Shown here: one piece after another, positions 14,201-28,300 of the stretch
How positions within the stretch are numbered: position 1 is the stretch's first letter
Layout of the letters: each line of letters opens with the position of its first letter
Assembly (NCBI GenBank): GCA_037975125.1
Contig: JAJQOW010000014.1
Coordinates: 23,583,914-23,647,913 of the forward strand
Reading direction: 5' to 3'
Length of the DNA stretch: 64,000 nucleotides
DNA from: Latrodectus hesperus
Lineage: Eukaryota; Arthropoda; Arachnida; Araneae; Theridiidae
Notes under the pieces: generated by a model
The model's database searches: none
What the model was told of the DNA's origin: nothing
The model's input: only the letters and a program-made list of their open reading frames with translations
Translations under genes and position numbers: made by a program

Positions 14201-16279
14201 TTATAAAATGGATTATATTTTTTTCAGATTCAAAAGCTTTGGTAAGTTAAAATTTGTTTATGTGTTAATCTTATTATTTATAAAAAAATAAATAAATAAG
14301 TGAATGTCTTCATTTTAAATTCATAATTATGAATTTAATTACATTTATTAAATAAAATATTTTTTAAAATATCAAATTAAGTATTTCAAAAATTAGGAAA
14401 AAAGCTTTTGCATAAGAAAAAAACTTGTACATTAAATCTGGCATGTTACAGCATTTTAATAGATTAAGACAGATAATGTATTTTCTTAGTGGTTTGGAAA
14501 TTTAGTCACAATGCAGTGGTGGAGCGATTTGTGGTTGAATGAAGGATTTGCTAGTTTTATGGAATATCTAGGAACAAATCATGTTGAACCTGGATGGCAA
14601 ATGGTAATTTATAACATTTCAAAGTATTTTCTACTGATAAATTATTTAATATGTTATTCTTTTTAAGCCTATTCTGTAGCTTTTATTATCAAATTGTGGT
14701 ATTTTTGAGATATTGTTAATTATATTCTAATAAATTTCGTTATTTTAGTAACATTGTATTGTAACCAATTTTTACCCAAGGATTCCATTTATATACATTC
14801 TATTGATAAGGATTTATTCTTTGAAACTTATATACAGAAAATGTCCTCTTAATTTGCAGATGATGTATTTCTTATGCAATGATATACATTTCTGGAAGAA
14901 GTTGTTGATTAATTAAGAAATTATCAGTAGTTATTGTCAAAGAAATAATTTTATTTTGATCAATTAAAAAACTTCCTCAGTTATTGTTGCTTAAAGTACA
15001 AAACAAATTTTTATTTAAATTTTACGTTATCATAGTGAAATTATGATAATATGTAGTTCATTAATCAGCTTCTTGTTATTGATAGAAGTCATCAGTGATC
15101 ATTGCAAAAGAGAGTTTCATTTTAATCAAATGAAAAATTTCATTAATTATTACTTCTTAAAGTACAAGATAATTTTTATTCGAATTGTATGTTATCATAA
15201 TGATATCCCTCAAAATACATTAAATTAATTTAATACGTGTATTTTCAGTAAACAGACAGAAATAATATTTAAATGTTAATATTTTCTTTAATGTTTGCAG
15301 GCAGCTGGAATTATTTAGCTTTTAATTTTGATTGTTTCTTTATTGGAAATTTTCTGGCAGTACTCGTTGTTGTTACTAATCCTTCATGATCTACTAACTA
15401 CTAGATCTGGTTCATGTATTGTAGCAAAGTCAGTCACTAAAAGTGGAAATTATGTTAGGTACTCTAAACTTAGATCCAGGGAGTCTAGGATATACTCCAG
15501 AGAGGATGGTATTAGATTTGTCGCAGGTTGGAAAAACTTTGTAGCCAGAAATAAAAGTTAATCCTTTAAGGTGGCCATTCAATAGTCTTGAAATTGCTGT
15601 GTTGATAACTCAAAGTTTTATTTTAATTTTTTACTGTAATTTATAAAGAAATTTACTATTTATATTACCTATATTCAGCTGTTTGAAGTTGAAATATCGT
15701 TAGTTTTAAAGACTTCATAAACTTACCTGTAAATGTCGTCTAATAGGAAACATTTAATGCCTTATCATTTATATCCTTTTTAAAATAGAATCAACATTTG
15801 TTATACCAATTAAGAAATGGTTTCTTATATGAATTATAAGTCTGGCTTAAAATATTGTTTATAATATGAACAGTACTTAATATTATTTAGTAATAAAAGC
15901 AGTTTTTCAATTCTAAAAACATTCATTTTCTTGAATCATAGGCACTGAAACATCCACTGCTGCGAATAAAATAATTATGTATAAAATGTTATCTTTCTTA
16001 TTTTCCATTACATACTTATAAAATGTTTACAGACACATTTGGAAAAAATTGAAGTATTTCAGAATATTACCAAAATTAGGGTAATTTAACTTTAAATTAA
16101 ATTATGGCTTAGCAATTTTTTTAATTATGAAAAAATTATTTTGGTTTTTTGTTAAAATTAGATTGATATATTCAAATAAAGCAATAATAGGCATACCTAC
16201 AAAAGTAAGCTGAGAATTACTTTATTGCATTATGGTCATTTGATTCATTAAAATTATGATAGCCATGAGTATTTTATGT

Positions 16280-16341
<62 letters not shown>

Positions 16342-19300
16342 ATAGAAATAACATTTGTTGGAAATTTAGATGCAAAAGTTTGTGTCCTTCAAAATTGTTT
16401 CACTATTTGACGTTTTTTAGTTTAACATTGAGCTGCCTTAGTTCCCCAATTAGGAAACACTATTTTATTTTTTCTCATTGTGGGGGTAATATTTCAGTGG
16501 GCTCATTGTAGCTTAGTGTTAGGATACCAGAAGAAAGATCTTGAGTTCAATCCAAGACTCTATTGAAGAACACAAGATGAATGCTGTATGCACTTCTGTT
16601 GGGTCAAAGCTTTGGATTTTGTGCGTTTCCTCTCTTAGGAAGGATAAGATGATGAATGCTGTAATGCACATCTGTTGAATCAAAGCTTTGGATTTTGTGG
16701 ATTTCATCTCTTAGGAAGGATAAGATGTCTAAATATCTCTGAAAAGCTCTTTTAGAAAGCAATTTATATCTCAGACTTTAAAATTCATTATAACAGTCAT
16801 AGACCATCTTGTTGTCTCCTATTTAATGCCAAGCAAGATGTTTCATTATTTATTTAAACTAGTGAAGTTAATTAATATAATGTTTATTAAACAAGAGATA
16901 AGCAGCAGGTAATATGTTTTGAATAGATATTATTGATAGATTTTAATTGTATTTTAATTCCACTTTTATTTAATAGGAAATTATGTAAATATTAAATTTA
17001 ATTTGTTGCACTATACCTAATTATAAGTTTTTATTGTCCCTTTTCAATGAGAGATGAAAATTAAAGTATTTTCATTTTATGATGATGAAATAGTTAACAT
17101 AGCAAGATGAAGGGCCACATTGGCCTGGTTGGTTAGGGCCTCATTCTCATTATTGGAAGATTGTGAATTTGAATCCTGGCTTAACCAAGGATCCATCATG
17201 TTCACTAATGGTTGCTGGGGCATGTTAAATAGGTTGTGGTCACAATGGCCTCCAAGTGAAATGATACCTCTGAGGTGACAGGCCAAGTATTTGTGGTCTT
17301 CTGAATGGTCCCTGCTTCAAAGTCACGAAGACTCCACTGGCTGCTTCTATCTAACTGGTAGAGCCCAACTCAGGGCTAGGTACAGGGAAGCATGCTGGTG
17401 CAACAACAACATAGTAGAATGATAGAAAATTTCAAGATAAATTATGAGATTTATAATAGAATGTTCCTCTACTGTGAACTCTCTTGATATCTAGCTTCCA
17501 ATCATCTGTCTCCTGAATTCCTAGTTTTGTGCAAAACCTTCCTCAATTATAGCTGTGTTGTTGTTACTTATGACACTTGGACAAGCCAAGCTCGCTATGC
17601 CTTGGCAATGCGAATTTAAGTCATTTGGGAGCGTCTTTCGTTTAATCAGAGCACCATGAAGGTGAAAGTACGACTTTTTGCTCTTCAAATCCTCCAATAG
17701 ATGGCAGCACCAAAGGATCTACTCCCTCAATTTTGGCATTGATCTCAAGGGGAGTAAATTTCTCCAAACCATTGCACCCATGGTAACTACTCAACGACCG
17801 ACCACAGGACTTTCGATTCCACAGATTTAACGAGCACGTAAATCGCATGTACTCGGTGGGTCTTTGGCAGCAATGGGAATCGAACCCCGTCCTTCCGGAT
17901 GGAAGACAGATACTCTAACCACTAGGCTACCATGGCCATTATAGCTGTAAAACTGTAAAATGATTTTTTGTAGTATTCTTTTTATTCATTTTTATTTAAA
18001 ATATATAGGTATATATCATATGTTTGTGTCTTTTCAAATTCACTTATGTAGAAAATTCGAAAGTAAAATATTTTATGCCTCCCATTTTGACAATGAATTT
18101 TTAAAATGTAAAATAAATCAATGTAAATAAAGTAGCAAAACTAGTATTTAAAGATACAGAAAAGTAAAATTTAATTTGTTATTTTAATGAGGAGTGTGTT
18201 ATACTTTTAAATTTCTACCATGTGTCTTGATTTTATATCATGTAGCCTGATCTTCCTCGCATTAGATTGAAACATTCATAGTCCATTGTATATATACTAT
18301 TTCAAGAAGTTTCCATATGATTAAAAGTCATTTTTAATTGTTCTCTAATATTTAATGATTGCAGATGGATCAATTTATTGTGAGCACCAGTCAAGATGCC
18401 ATGGCGTTGGATGGGCTGGAGAGTTCTCACCCAGTGATGACTCCTGTTGATAATCCTGAGGAAATAGATGCAATATTTGACTTTATTTCTTATAAAAAGG
18501 TACTCTCAATGTAACTAAAAATAAAATCTTTTGCTTTCATTAAGTAGTAGAAACTTTTCATTTTTGTTAAATCTATTGATGTATCTATTAATTTATCATT
18601 TTATAACAATAGTTGATACAAAGCATTAAAGTGATTCATTGTTATTACTGATTAATTATTTTTTAACTCTTCTTTCATAATTTGAATAGAAATAAATAAT
18701 AGAATGATGTTTTGGAAACAAAATTTGTTTCATTAAAATGTTTGTTGCTATTAATGAATTTAAATATTGTATTGTAAAACCGATTTTTATTGAAACTTTT
18801 AAATGACTAGAATTTATATGTTTGATAAATAAGATTTTCATTGATTTGTACAGTTCAAAATTATGTAATAATTTTTTCTAAACTTTCTTTTCTTGAAATA
18901 TTTACAAAAATAATTTTATAATTCCTGTTCAATCTTTTTTTACACGTTGAAAATAACTGCTCTCCTGCTGTTTGTGAAAAAATCATTCAAAATACAAAGA
19001 ATTCTATTCATTTTAGGAATCATTCAATAATAGTAATTGTCAAATTTAATGTGGAACATAGGCAGTTTACAATACAAGTAACAGTAAACATATTCCCACA
19101 ACAGTAACAGTAAACATGTTCCCTCATATTTTTAAGAAATTGTTCTTCCAAGTCTTTTTAAATTATCATAGTAATTAAAATAAAATTTATCATTTTTATT
19201 TAATATTATATAAACATTCATTGATTTCGATACTTATTGCATGCATTTAACTATAGTTAATCATCGGAGCTGAAATTGGCATTGTAAAAAGAAATTTTTT

Positions 19301-22300
19301 ATTAAATTGTAAGAAATTATTTGAACTGTTAAATTGAATTGAATCACAAAATAATATAATTTTTAGCAAAAGATTTTCAGAAGTGAAGAACTATATTAAG
19401 TAGCAAGTTATTTAATACAAAATAAAAAAATCTTCAAAATTGAAGATTTTCATTTCAAAAAATATTAAAAAACACTTTTTTATGAAAACAAAAAGAGACA
19501 TTGTTTACAAATATATTATGCACTCATAAAATTAAAAAATTTTATCATATTACAAAATAAGTATTATTAAATATTATATTATTGCAATAGAATTTGGTAA
19601 AGTTATTTTGCAATAGTAAAATATATTTTTAACTTATACCATTCAGTCAACAGCATTAAATTTGAAAATAACTATGTGAAAGGAGTACTTTACCATTAAA
19701 TTTTATTTGATAATTCAAAACTGATGTATCAAAGTATTCCTGTAAATGACTGCAATATTAGAAACTAAATTGCTTAGTATTTTTTTAATATTAAGGGAAA
19801 TAAAATAAGTAGTATCAAAAATATGTCTGTATTATAATTTCTTAAATGCCAAATAAAAATAATAAACAAATTTTTATGGGGAATAAGAAAGATGAAATAT
19901 TTAATTAATAAATGCTATAGGGGCAGTTTTGTCAGATTTTTTTCTTTTACTTGACATGTAATCTGCTAAAAATGTTCCATTTAAATAATTTTTAAGTATG
20001 TTAAAAGGATTCTTACACATAATTTAAATGAATACTTTTTAATATTTCTTATTGATAATTTTGATCTTGTTATTGATAATTTTGTTCTTGTTATTTCTTA
20101 TTGATAATTTTGTGTATATTATTAGTATTTTTAGTATTTTAATTAGCTCTTTGATGAGTTTTATAATTTGTGACTGATGCTGCAACTGTTTTCATTTGTT
20201 TTCTTGATTCCTTAGTCAAAAATAATTAATTAAAAAATATATCGAAATATTATATATTCACAGTCAAGTTCATCAAGTTTGGAATAACAATATTTATTAT
20301 TTTATTTTATTATGTGTGTGATTCTTATTCTCTAATATTATTACTTTAAAATAATAAAATTCTGAAGTATAATTCTCCGTGAATTCTTACATAATCAATC
20401 TTCACTTGGACAAATTGTCAATAAATTTTCAAAGAATATTAGGATAATAAATTTAAAAAAAGGACTATCAATCTATTAACTAATTTATTTCATTTGATGC
20501 ATCAATTTTCATATTTATTGAAAAAATAAAATATGATTTATTTCAAACTTAACATATTTTATTTTATAAAACTTGCCTTGAATAATATTGTATATTTTAG
20601 AGGTATTTAATTCAGTTATTTATGTAGGGAGCTGCTATTCTTTACATGCTGGAAAATTTTCTGGGTCGAGAAACATTGAAAACTGGCTTGAGTACTTATC
20701 TGAATAAATATCGATTCCAAAATGCCCGCACTGAAGACTTATGGGATGCTTTCACTCAAGTACTTATATTATTCAACATATTAAATATCTTTACACATTT
20801 TTATTTTCAAATTGAGTTCTTAGAAAGATTTTGAAAATGCTTTCATTTTTCTTCTTATTTTTTCATTCAATTTGTAAAAGATAAATGTAATACGTATTTG
20901 AATTAAAATGTCATGATATATTGATATTTTCTAGCGATTTCATGTGATATTTTAAATTATTTCGGAGGCTTTGGTTTATTGATACTCAACTATTACTTAT
21001 TAATTAATGATAAATTTTCTAGATGTGAAGTTTATTCAAATTATATTAAATTTCGATTTCATTTGCTTATTTCATTTTTTGTGACTGAGAACTATTTTAT
21101 CAATTTACTTTAAATTTTCTAGAAATGCATTTTAATATAAAAAATTATAAAATTAAAATATTTCTTCAAATTAAATTCTTTCCATATATTTGGTTATTTA
21201 GTTGTTTTTTATACTGTGAAGTAAATATACTTGGAGATTTCTTAATTTTCAGAAGATTAACTATTAATCTACTTGCTATAGTTTTATTTAATTGCAATGT
21301 ATAAAGATTAACACTTATTCAAAAATTTTACTCAATTGCATGGAAACGTGATGAATTTCCCTTTTTTATCTATTTGTTTTTATTACTTTTTCATTTTTTA
21401 TGTATCTAAAATTTTTAAGATTTTGTTTTGTATGATAGGTGGCTCTCACAACATCACATTTAAATGTCTCTCAAATTCTTGATACTTGGACACGTCAAAA
21501 AGGTTACCCTCTTATCACTGTCACGCTTAAGCATCGTTTTGTCCAACTCAAACAAAAACGGTTTCTGCTTACTCCTCCTGAATATGATGATGCCAAGCCA
21601 TCTGACTTATCCCCTTATGGATACAAGTGGTTCGTTCCCATCACCTATATCACTGATCTGTCCGAGAAAAGCAACATGTTTTGGCTAAACATGACTGATG
21701 GTATGGTTCCTATGTTAATTAATATTTCTGCATTACATGTCTTTTTTAATAAAATGTTAAGGATTATTTTGTTTAGCAATGGAAATGTATTTATTAATTT
21801 TTCATAAAAAATATTTATAAGCATGATTTCAAAAAGTCATATCTAGAGACAATTAACCATTTTTTAAATCTTTTCTCATAATTATTGTTAATCATTAACT
21901 TACATCTTAAATAATTCTAAGATAATCTCATCATAAAATTCCACCACTTGTAAATTTAATGAATTCTAATTTGTCATCACTTAAAAACATTTAATCAGTT
22001 TAGAATTCTTTTTCTTTTTAGATAAATAAATAGAATTATAGGATCTAAGTGTAACATGTTTCATAATATTATCAACTGGATGAGCTGGTTAAGGCATTGT
22101 TTATTTAGGAAGGATGACATTATTTATATACAAGCATGTATATCAACATCACCGACCACTTTCTATATGAAAGCATTCTTTTTTCCTGAACTCAGATATA
22201 ACCTGTTCTCTGTAAGGCATATGAGTAAGTTGAAAGAGAAATTCTGAAAAAAATTATTTAAATAATAATTTTATTAGTGTTTGTTAATTCATTGCTGACA

Positions 22301-25300
22301 AGTCAATGGAAATTTTTTAATTGATTAATAATCGAACAATGGATTACGTGAATGAAAACAAGCATAGTAATTTGATTTACTTATTCTTAAATAGGTGAGC
22401 AAGAAGTTGAATCATTAGCTTTTTACCTTCAGTTCAATAGTTCGAATGCCTCCTTGGTTTAAAATCCTTATAGTTTGAGGTTTATACTTTAAATTGTAGG
22501 CTCCTTTTGAATTAGCCCTTGTGTACAAAGGTAATCAAGTGATCCTAAAGTGATAAAAATATTATATCAACTTTTTCCCAAGAAACTCTGAATTATTGAT
22601 CAGTAATTATATCGTCATTACTGTGAAATTGATAATATTTGCCATATTAATCCATTCTCTTACTACAAAAGTAATATTGTAAGCTTTGTTTATTAATGAA
22701 GACCATTTAGAACTCCTACAAACCAGAGCCCTACAAAAGTACTTTATTATCATTGTTGACAATAAATTGTATTATAATGTCAAATTCAAATATTAGCATA
22801 ACTCAAATGATTCAATGATAAACTTGGATATTTTTTTTAATAAAAAATGATTTTTTTATTTTCAGCAAAGATTTTTTCTAATCTTGCATTTTACATTTTT
22901 AAAAACAAGCTCATTTTTGGGAAATGTTTGATGCAAATAATCTTTTTGAATAAATTGCATTATTTTTTGTATGAAGTTCATTTTTGATATACCAGATTGA
23001 ACTTGTATTCCAGGAGAAATTGTATGTATTGCATTTTTCCTAAGTACCATATTTTCTTAACATATTCGTAAGTAGTATATTTTCCTAACACTTAATCCAT
23101 GGATTATAAACAAGTATTTATATAAAAATATAACTATTTATAATCTGTGGACTATGTGTTTAAAAACATTTCTAATTTTGTTGTGTATATTATATGTTGC
23201 TGCGGATAAACTGATAAAAATCATTCTCCATGAGAAAACTTACTTGGCTGACTTATTTCAGTTATAACCATTTTTGTCCTGCTATATTCAAGAATGAATT
23301 CTATTGCTCAGAATGGTATTTGTTTATGGCTATCGTCATTTCCCATTTTTTCTTGATCTAAGCTGTTCCATTCTAAAAATATTCAAGTTCGTAAATCGTC
23401 ATGTGGAAGTAAAAGTGTATAAGTTACACGACAAATTTTAAACTAAAAGCTATTGAGAAAACAAATAAAAAAATGGTGACAAACATGTTAATGTAAGGTT
23501 AAAAACAAAGCAAGCACAATACAAAAGAAAAAATGTATCCAATGTGCAATTAAATAAATAATTAATTTCCTCCATTTAATTATTAACCAAGCAAATATAT
23601 TTTATTTTTAAAATATGTTTAACTTTCTTTTAAAAGTCATTAAAAACTAAAAATTGATAAGTATTATTTTAATCTTTTTGGAATTATTGCCTTTGATCAA
23701 TCTGGTGTTTTCATCTCAGTTTATTGCACTTTGCGATGAGGCAGATTGAAATGAGATCGAATCAGATGTTTATCATAATAAATGTTTTTGTTCTGCACAA
23801 TTTATTATATTTTTGATTAAAAATATAATAAATTGTGCAGATAACTAGATGCAGCTAATGAAAATAAATATAATAAACTGTTTATTTTTTGTTTTATGTG
23901 ACACTACATTATCAACAATATATATTTTCGACTGTTAGTTGAAAAAATTGTCATGGGTTATGCGATGGGTTTTTTCTGTTAGTCAAAAAAATAGGTCTTG
24001 CAGATTATTTATAGGAAAATATCGTATGTCGAAAAATGTCTTTCAGGGCACTTGTATTTCAGATCACTATCAATTGTATAGTTTTTGTGCACTTTTAAGA
24101 AACAAAAAAGCAAAATTTGAGAAAACATTTTATTCTCAATGATCACTAAGATAATTTAAATTAATGCTGGTAATTTTTTATATTTGACTCCATGTGACAA
24201 CAAACTAATAACTGATAGCTGTTGTCAGGGTAAAGATATCAGTATCTTTTAAAAAATCAGACAAAATAAAAACAAAAGAAATTTTTGTTAAAAAGTTAAA
24301 GTAAAAAAAAATTCCCAATCACTTCAGTTGATATGCATGCAGACATGCAACATCAATTTTAGTTATTTAAAAGTACCTAAGATTGAACCCATTAACCTTT
24401 CACTTCCATTGAGCATGGTTCTATTTGTAAGCTATGATGAGCTCTATTGATAAGAATTATAAGAATTGGACTAGGTATATAATGATTTTTTCCTTGATAA
24501 ATATTTTCTAATTTGCAACATATACTTTCTTTTGTTATACTAAAACCAAACTATATTTGAAATAAAAGATTCTTTTTTTACTATTTATTCAGAAAATAAT
24601 TTTTTTCCTTAAAAATTTCAGTACTTTCCAACTGATTTCATTAATTTTAATTAGCTTATAAATTTAAAAACTTTTTTTTAAATAAACACCGATCTATATT
24701 TTGATTGTATTCCTACTAATAAAACATTTTATATATTTTAAAAATTAGCAATATCTATCGATAATTTTAAAAGTCCTATTTTGATTATTAGGCATGATAC
24801 ATTTTTAAAATCCAAATGTTGCTAGGGTTGTGGAATGTGGAGTAAATTTAGAGAGGTGTTATGAATCTTTAGACTCTACAATAATAAATAATCATTAATT
24901 TATATTGTTTTATAAATAGCGCTGAAAGATTTAAGAGAAACTGTTTTTCGTAATAAAACTTTTCTTGTTAGGAACTACAAGTTTGAATATCTACTATATT
25001 ACATCCAAAAAGGAGACATTGAAATATAATGAAATTTTTATTTTAATATGTGATGATATGTTTGTATGTGTAAATGATTACAAAAACAAAGCTACTAAGA
25101 TTTTTTGCTGTAGAAATACATTAATGTAAACACTACTGGGTTAGTCTCTTGACTAGAGGTACTACTTCTTGCCCAGATAAATGCTGCATGATTTGCAGTT
25201 GAGACAAGCAAGATTTTATGCTTTCCTGGGGCAAACATCTCCGATTTTGTTTCAGCTGAATCTGTAATTCTAAAGGCTGCTATGATGTAATAATTTCAGT

Positions 25301-28300
25301 TGGTTCCATTTGTTATAATTTAGCAATAAATCCATTTAGTATGGCAGCCAAGAAATGGTTTCAACTAACCTCTGATTATTCCTTGAAGAGTATACCATTA
25401 GTTACTGAGCATTGTTTTAATATATTCTGTATATTCTGAATATTGATTTATTTGATTGAATTTAGTTTTCTGAATTTTTTGTTTTCTTCTCCAGGGAGTT
25501 CTTACTACCAGGGAGAGCAAAGTGGTTGAAGTTAAATGTTAACCAGACAGGATTCTATAGAGTTTTATATGATGATGGCTTATGGAATACATTGATTAAT
25601 CTATTGTATGTAAATCACAAAGTAAGTGTAGTTAAGTTTGATTATTTTCTGTTCTTATTACATTTTTATTTTAATTGTAACAAATATTTGTGCTTATCAG
25701 GGCATCCAAACTGATTTTGCTTACTGATCATTTGTTATTTTTCTTTTCTGAATAGATTAATATATAAAGCCAAGTTCAAGAATTTGAAAAAATGTTTAAA
25801 TATTACAATTCATAATGACAGGATTTAGTAGTTAGAATGTATTCCTTGAAGAATTACAATTAATTACTATTGATATTTTTATGTTGTTTCATCTATTAAT
25901 TCATTGGATGAAATGAATACCTATATTATTTAATTAGCATAAAAAAAACTTATTTACATTTCTGTAAGCTTTTTGTGTAATATTGATGTGTGCTAATAAA
26001 TTTTATAATTTATATTTCTTTATAGTTTTATTATAAATGTACTGTACCATTTAATTGTATCAATTTACTATTGAAGTAATAAACAAAATACACGTTTGCT
26101 ATAAACCAAAGTTCTATAATAAATTTATTTTTGATTCATTGCTATAAGAGAATTAAAAAATATAAGATTCCAAAACTTTCAATGTTGACTGCTATATAAT
26201 TGAAATTTATTAATATTGTATGTTGTTTTATGTATCATTGAAAGGAATTATTATAAATTGATCATTGCAAATTTTCACGGGAAAAACAAGTTGAAACTAT
26301 TTGAAACATTTGATATGACACCTAATGAACTCCTTAAAACTTATGTATGTTGTTTTAATTACAATAAGCAATTTTAAATGTATTGAAAATTGCTAATATA
26401 AATTTTAAGTACTTTCTTGTTTATAGTTTTTTATAGTAATTATGTCTGCTCTGTTTGTTTTGAATTGGCAATTTGTGAATTTAAAAAAATATATATTTGA
26501 TGAGCTAAATATTTTATTATGGTTTTCAGAATAATATATTATTTATAATTATTATATTTATATTTTTAGTAAAGTTATCGCTATATATTTTTATATAAAT
26601 CCATTTAAAGAACAACTAACACTGCAATCAATTTCAGTCATAGTAAAAATATACTTTAAAAATTTTTCAGTGTTTATGTTCTTCAATCATAGTATCTAAA
26701 TTTGAGTCTTAAAATTCAATTTTGCATGTCACAATTAAAAAATATAAATGCTGATATTTCATATGTAGATCAGGATAGTTACCTGTATCTAACAAAGTTG
26801 GACTCTACTAGTGAGGTGGAAGTGTCTGGATATCAATCTGATTAATTTAGAAACAGGGACCCAGCAGAAGACTCAATATTTGACCTGCCACTTATAGAGA
26901 TATCATTTCACATGGAGGACATTGCAACCTTAACCTATTTAACTGCCCCAAGCTCCTTTAGTATATATGGCAGATTTCATATAAGCTGGGATTCAAATTC
27001 ACAGTCTTCTGATAATGAGAAGGACCCAGTGATCAACCCAGGCTACTGTGACCTCAGTGCATATTTCATATCAGTAGTGTGCCCATTTATAATTAAATTA
27101 ATTTATGTAAATTGTAAATGTTTAAAATTAGAGTATCTTAGCAATAAAATATTTTTGATTTGAAATAATAGTTATTATTTTACTGAATGATAATAAAATA
27201 AAATAGTTATTTCAAATTACTTATGAAATATTTATGTATTATATAATTTAAAAATTATATGTATATATACATTTTATTATAATTTTATTTAATTATAATT
27301 TTTTTTACTTAAAGGCTCTTAAACCTGCAGATCGAGCTAATCTTCTGGATGATGCTCTTACTCTTGCTAGGTATGAAAAATATTTTTCAATTGATATTAT
27401 TTACAATTTATTAAAGAAATTTTATTTTTAATCAATAAACACCAATAATTTTTATTCAAGGGTTTGCTTTAAAAAAATTTTCTCAATTATTTTCTGCCTG
27501 GAATCTTATTACTAAAAGAAGAATCACAAATGATAATTTGTGACCCTTCTTTTAATACTGTGTATGTAATAAAATTACAGGTATATCAATATTGAATATA
27601 ATTTCTAGAAAGTATCCTGCACTTGTATAAAAGCAGCAAGGGAAGAAAATAATTTCTTAAAAATTTAAATTGTATAGAAATGTTATGTTATGGTGTAAGT
27701 TATATCTATGACAAAAAATGCATAAAATGAAAAACAAAAGCTAAAATGAATTATAAATTGGAAATATACTTACTTTCATTAAATGAAGTATATATTTGTA
27801 CTATGCAAACTATGTTTTAAAAAAATATCGCAACAACAAAATATTTAATTGAAAAAATGAAGAAAATTTTAAATTTCATTTAAAAATTCCATTTTTACAA
27901 AAATAATTACAGTAAACTTCTTTTTGAGATTTAAAAAAATCCTGACTAAAAATAGAATACATTCATGAATTTCAGTATTTTGGAATCCTGATATTTCTAC
28001 CTCTTTCTATCTCACTCTGCAAATCCCAATGGGTTTTCTTATGCACATAAATAAATGTTACATAAACACAAAGGGAATTGTATTTTCTCCAAGAATTATC
28101 ATATGCTGGAACAATGGTTTATTTAATGTTAGAAAGGAAAAAAAAAAAAAAGAAAAGAAAAATTGATCAATAAGTATTTATTAAAATAGTTTAATCATAG
28201 AATAAAATTTTCTGAAATGCTTTAACAGAAAAATTAACAAAGGGTTTGTCTTTTGAACATGTGGCTGAAAATATAAAATAAATAAATAAAAAACAATTAG

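Noticed and set aside
15291..15590. Candidate exon after tttgcag at 15300 with a 77-codon ORF
   Set aside because: The sequence does not match the aminopeptidase, and exons 6 and 7 already join in phase. A gttgttgttact tract suggests retroelement debris.
22056..22247. 63-codon ORF in intron 9
   Set aside because: No family resemblance and it does not solve the exon 9/10 phase problem.
24360..24450. Inverted tRNA-like block with gattgaaccc
   Set aside because: Only a B-box-like string; no A box at the right distance and no body shared with the SINE families here.
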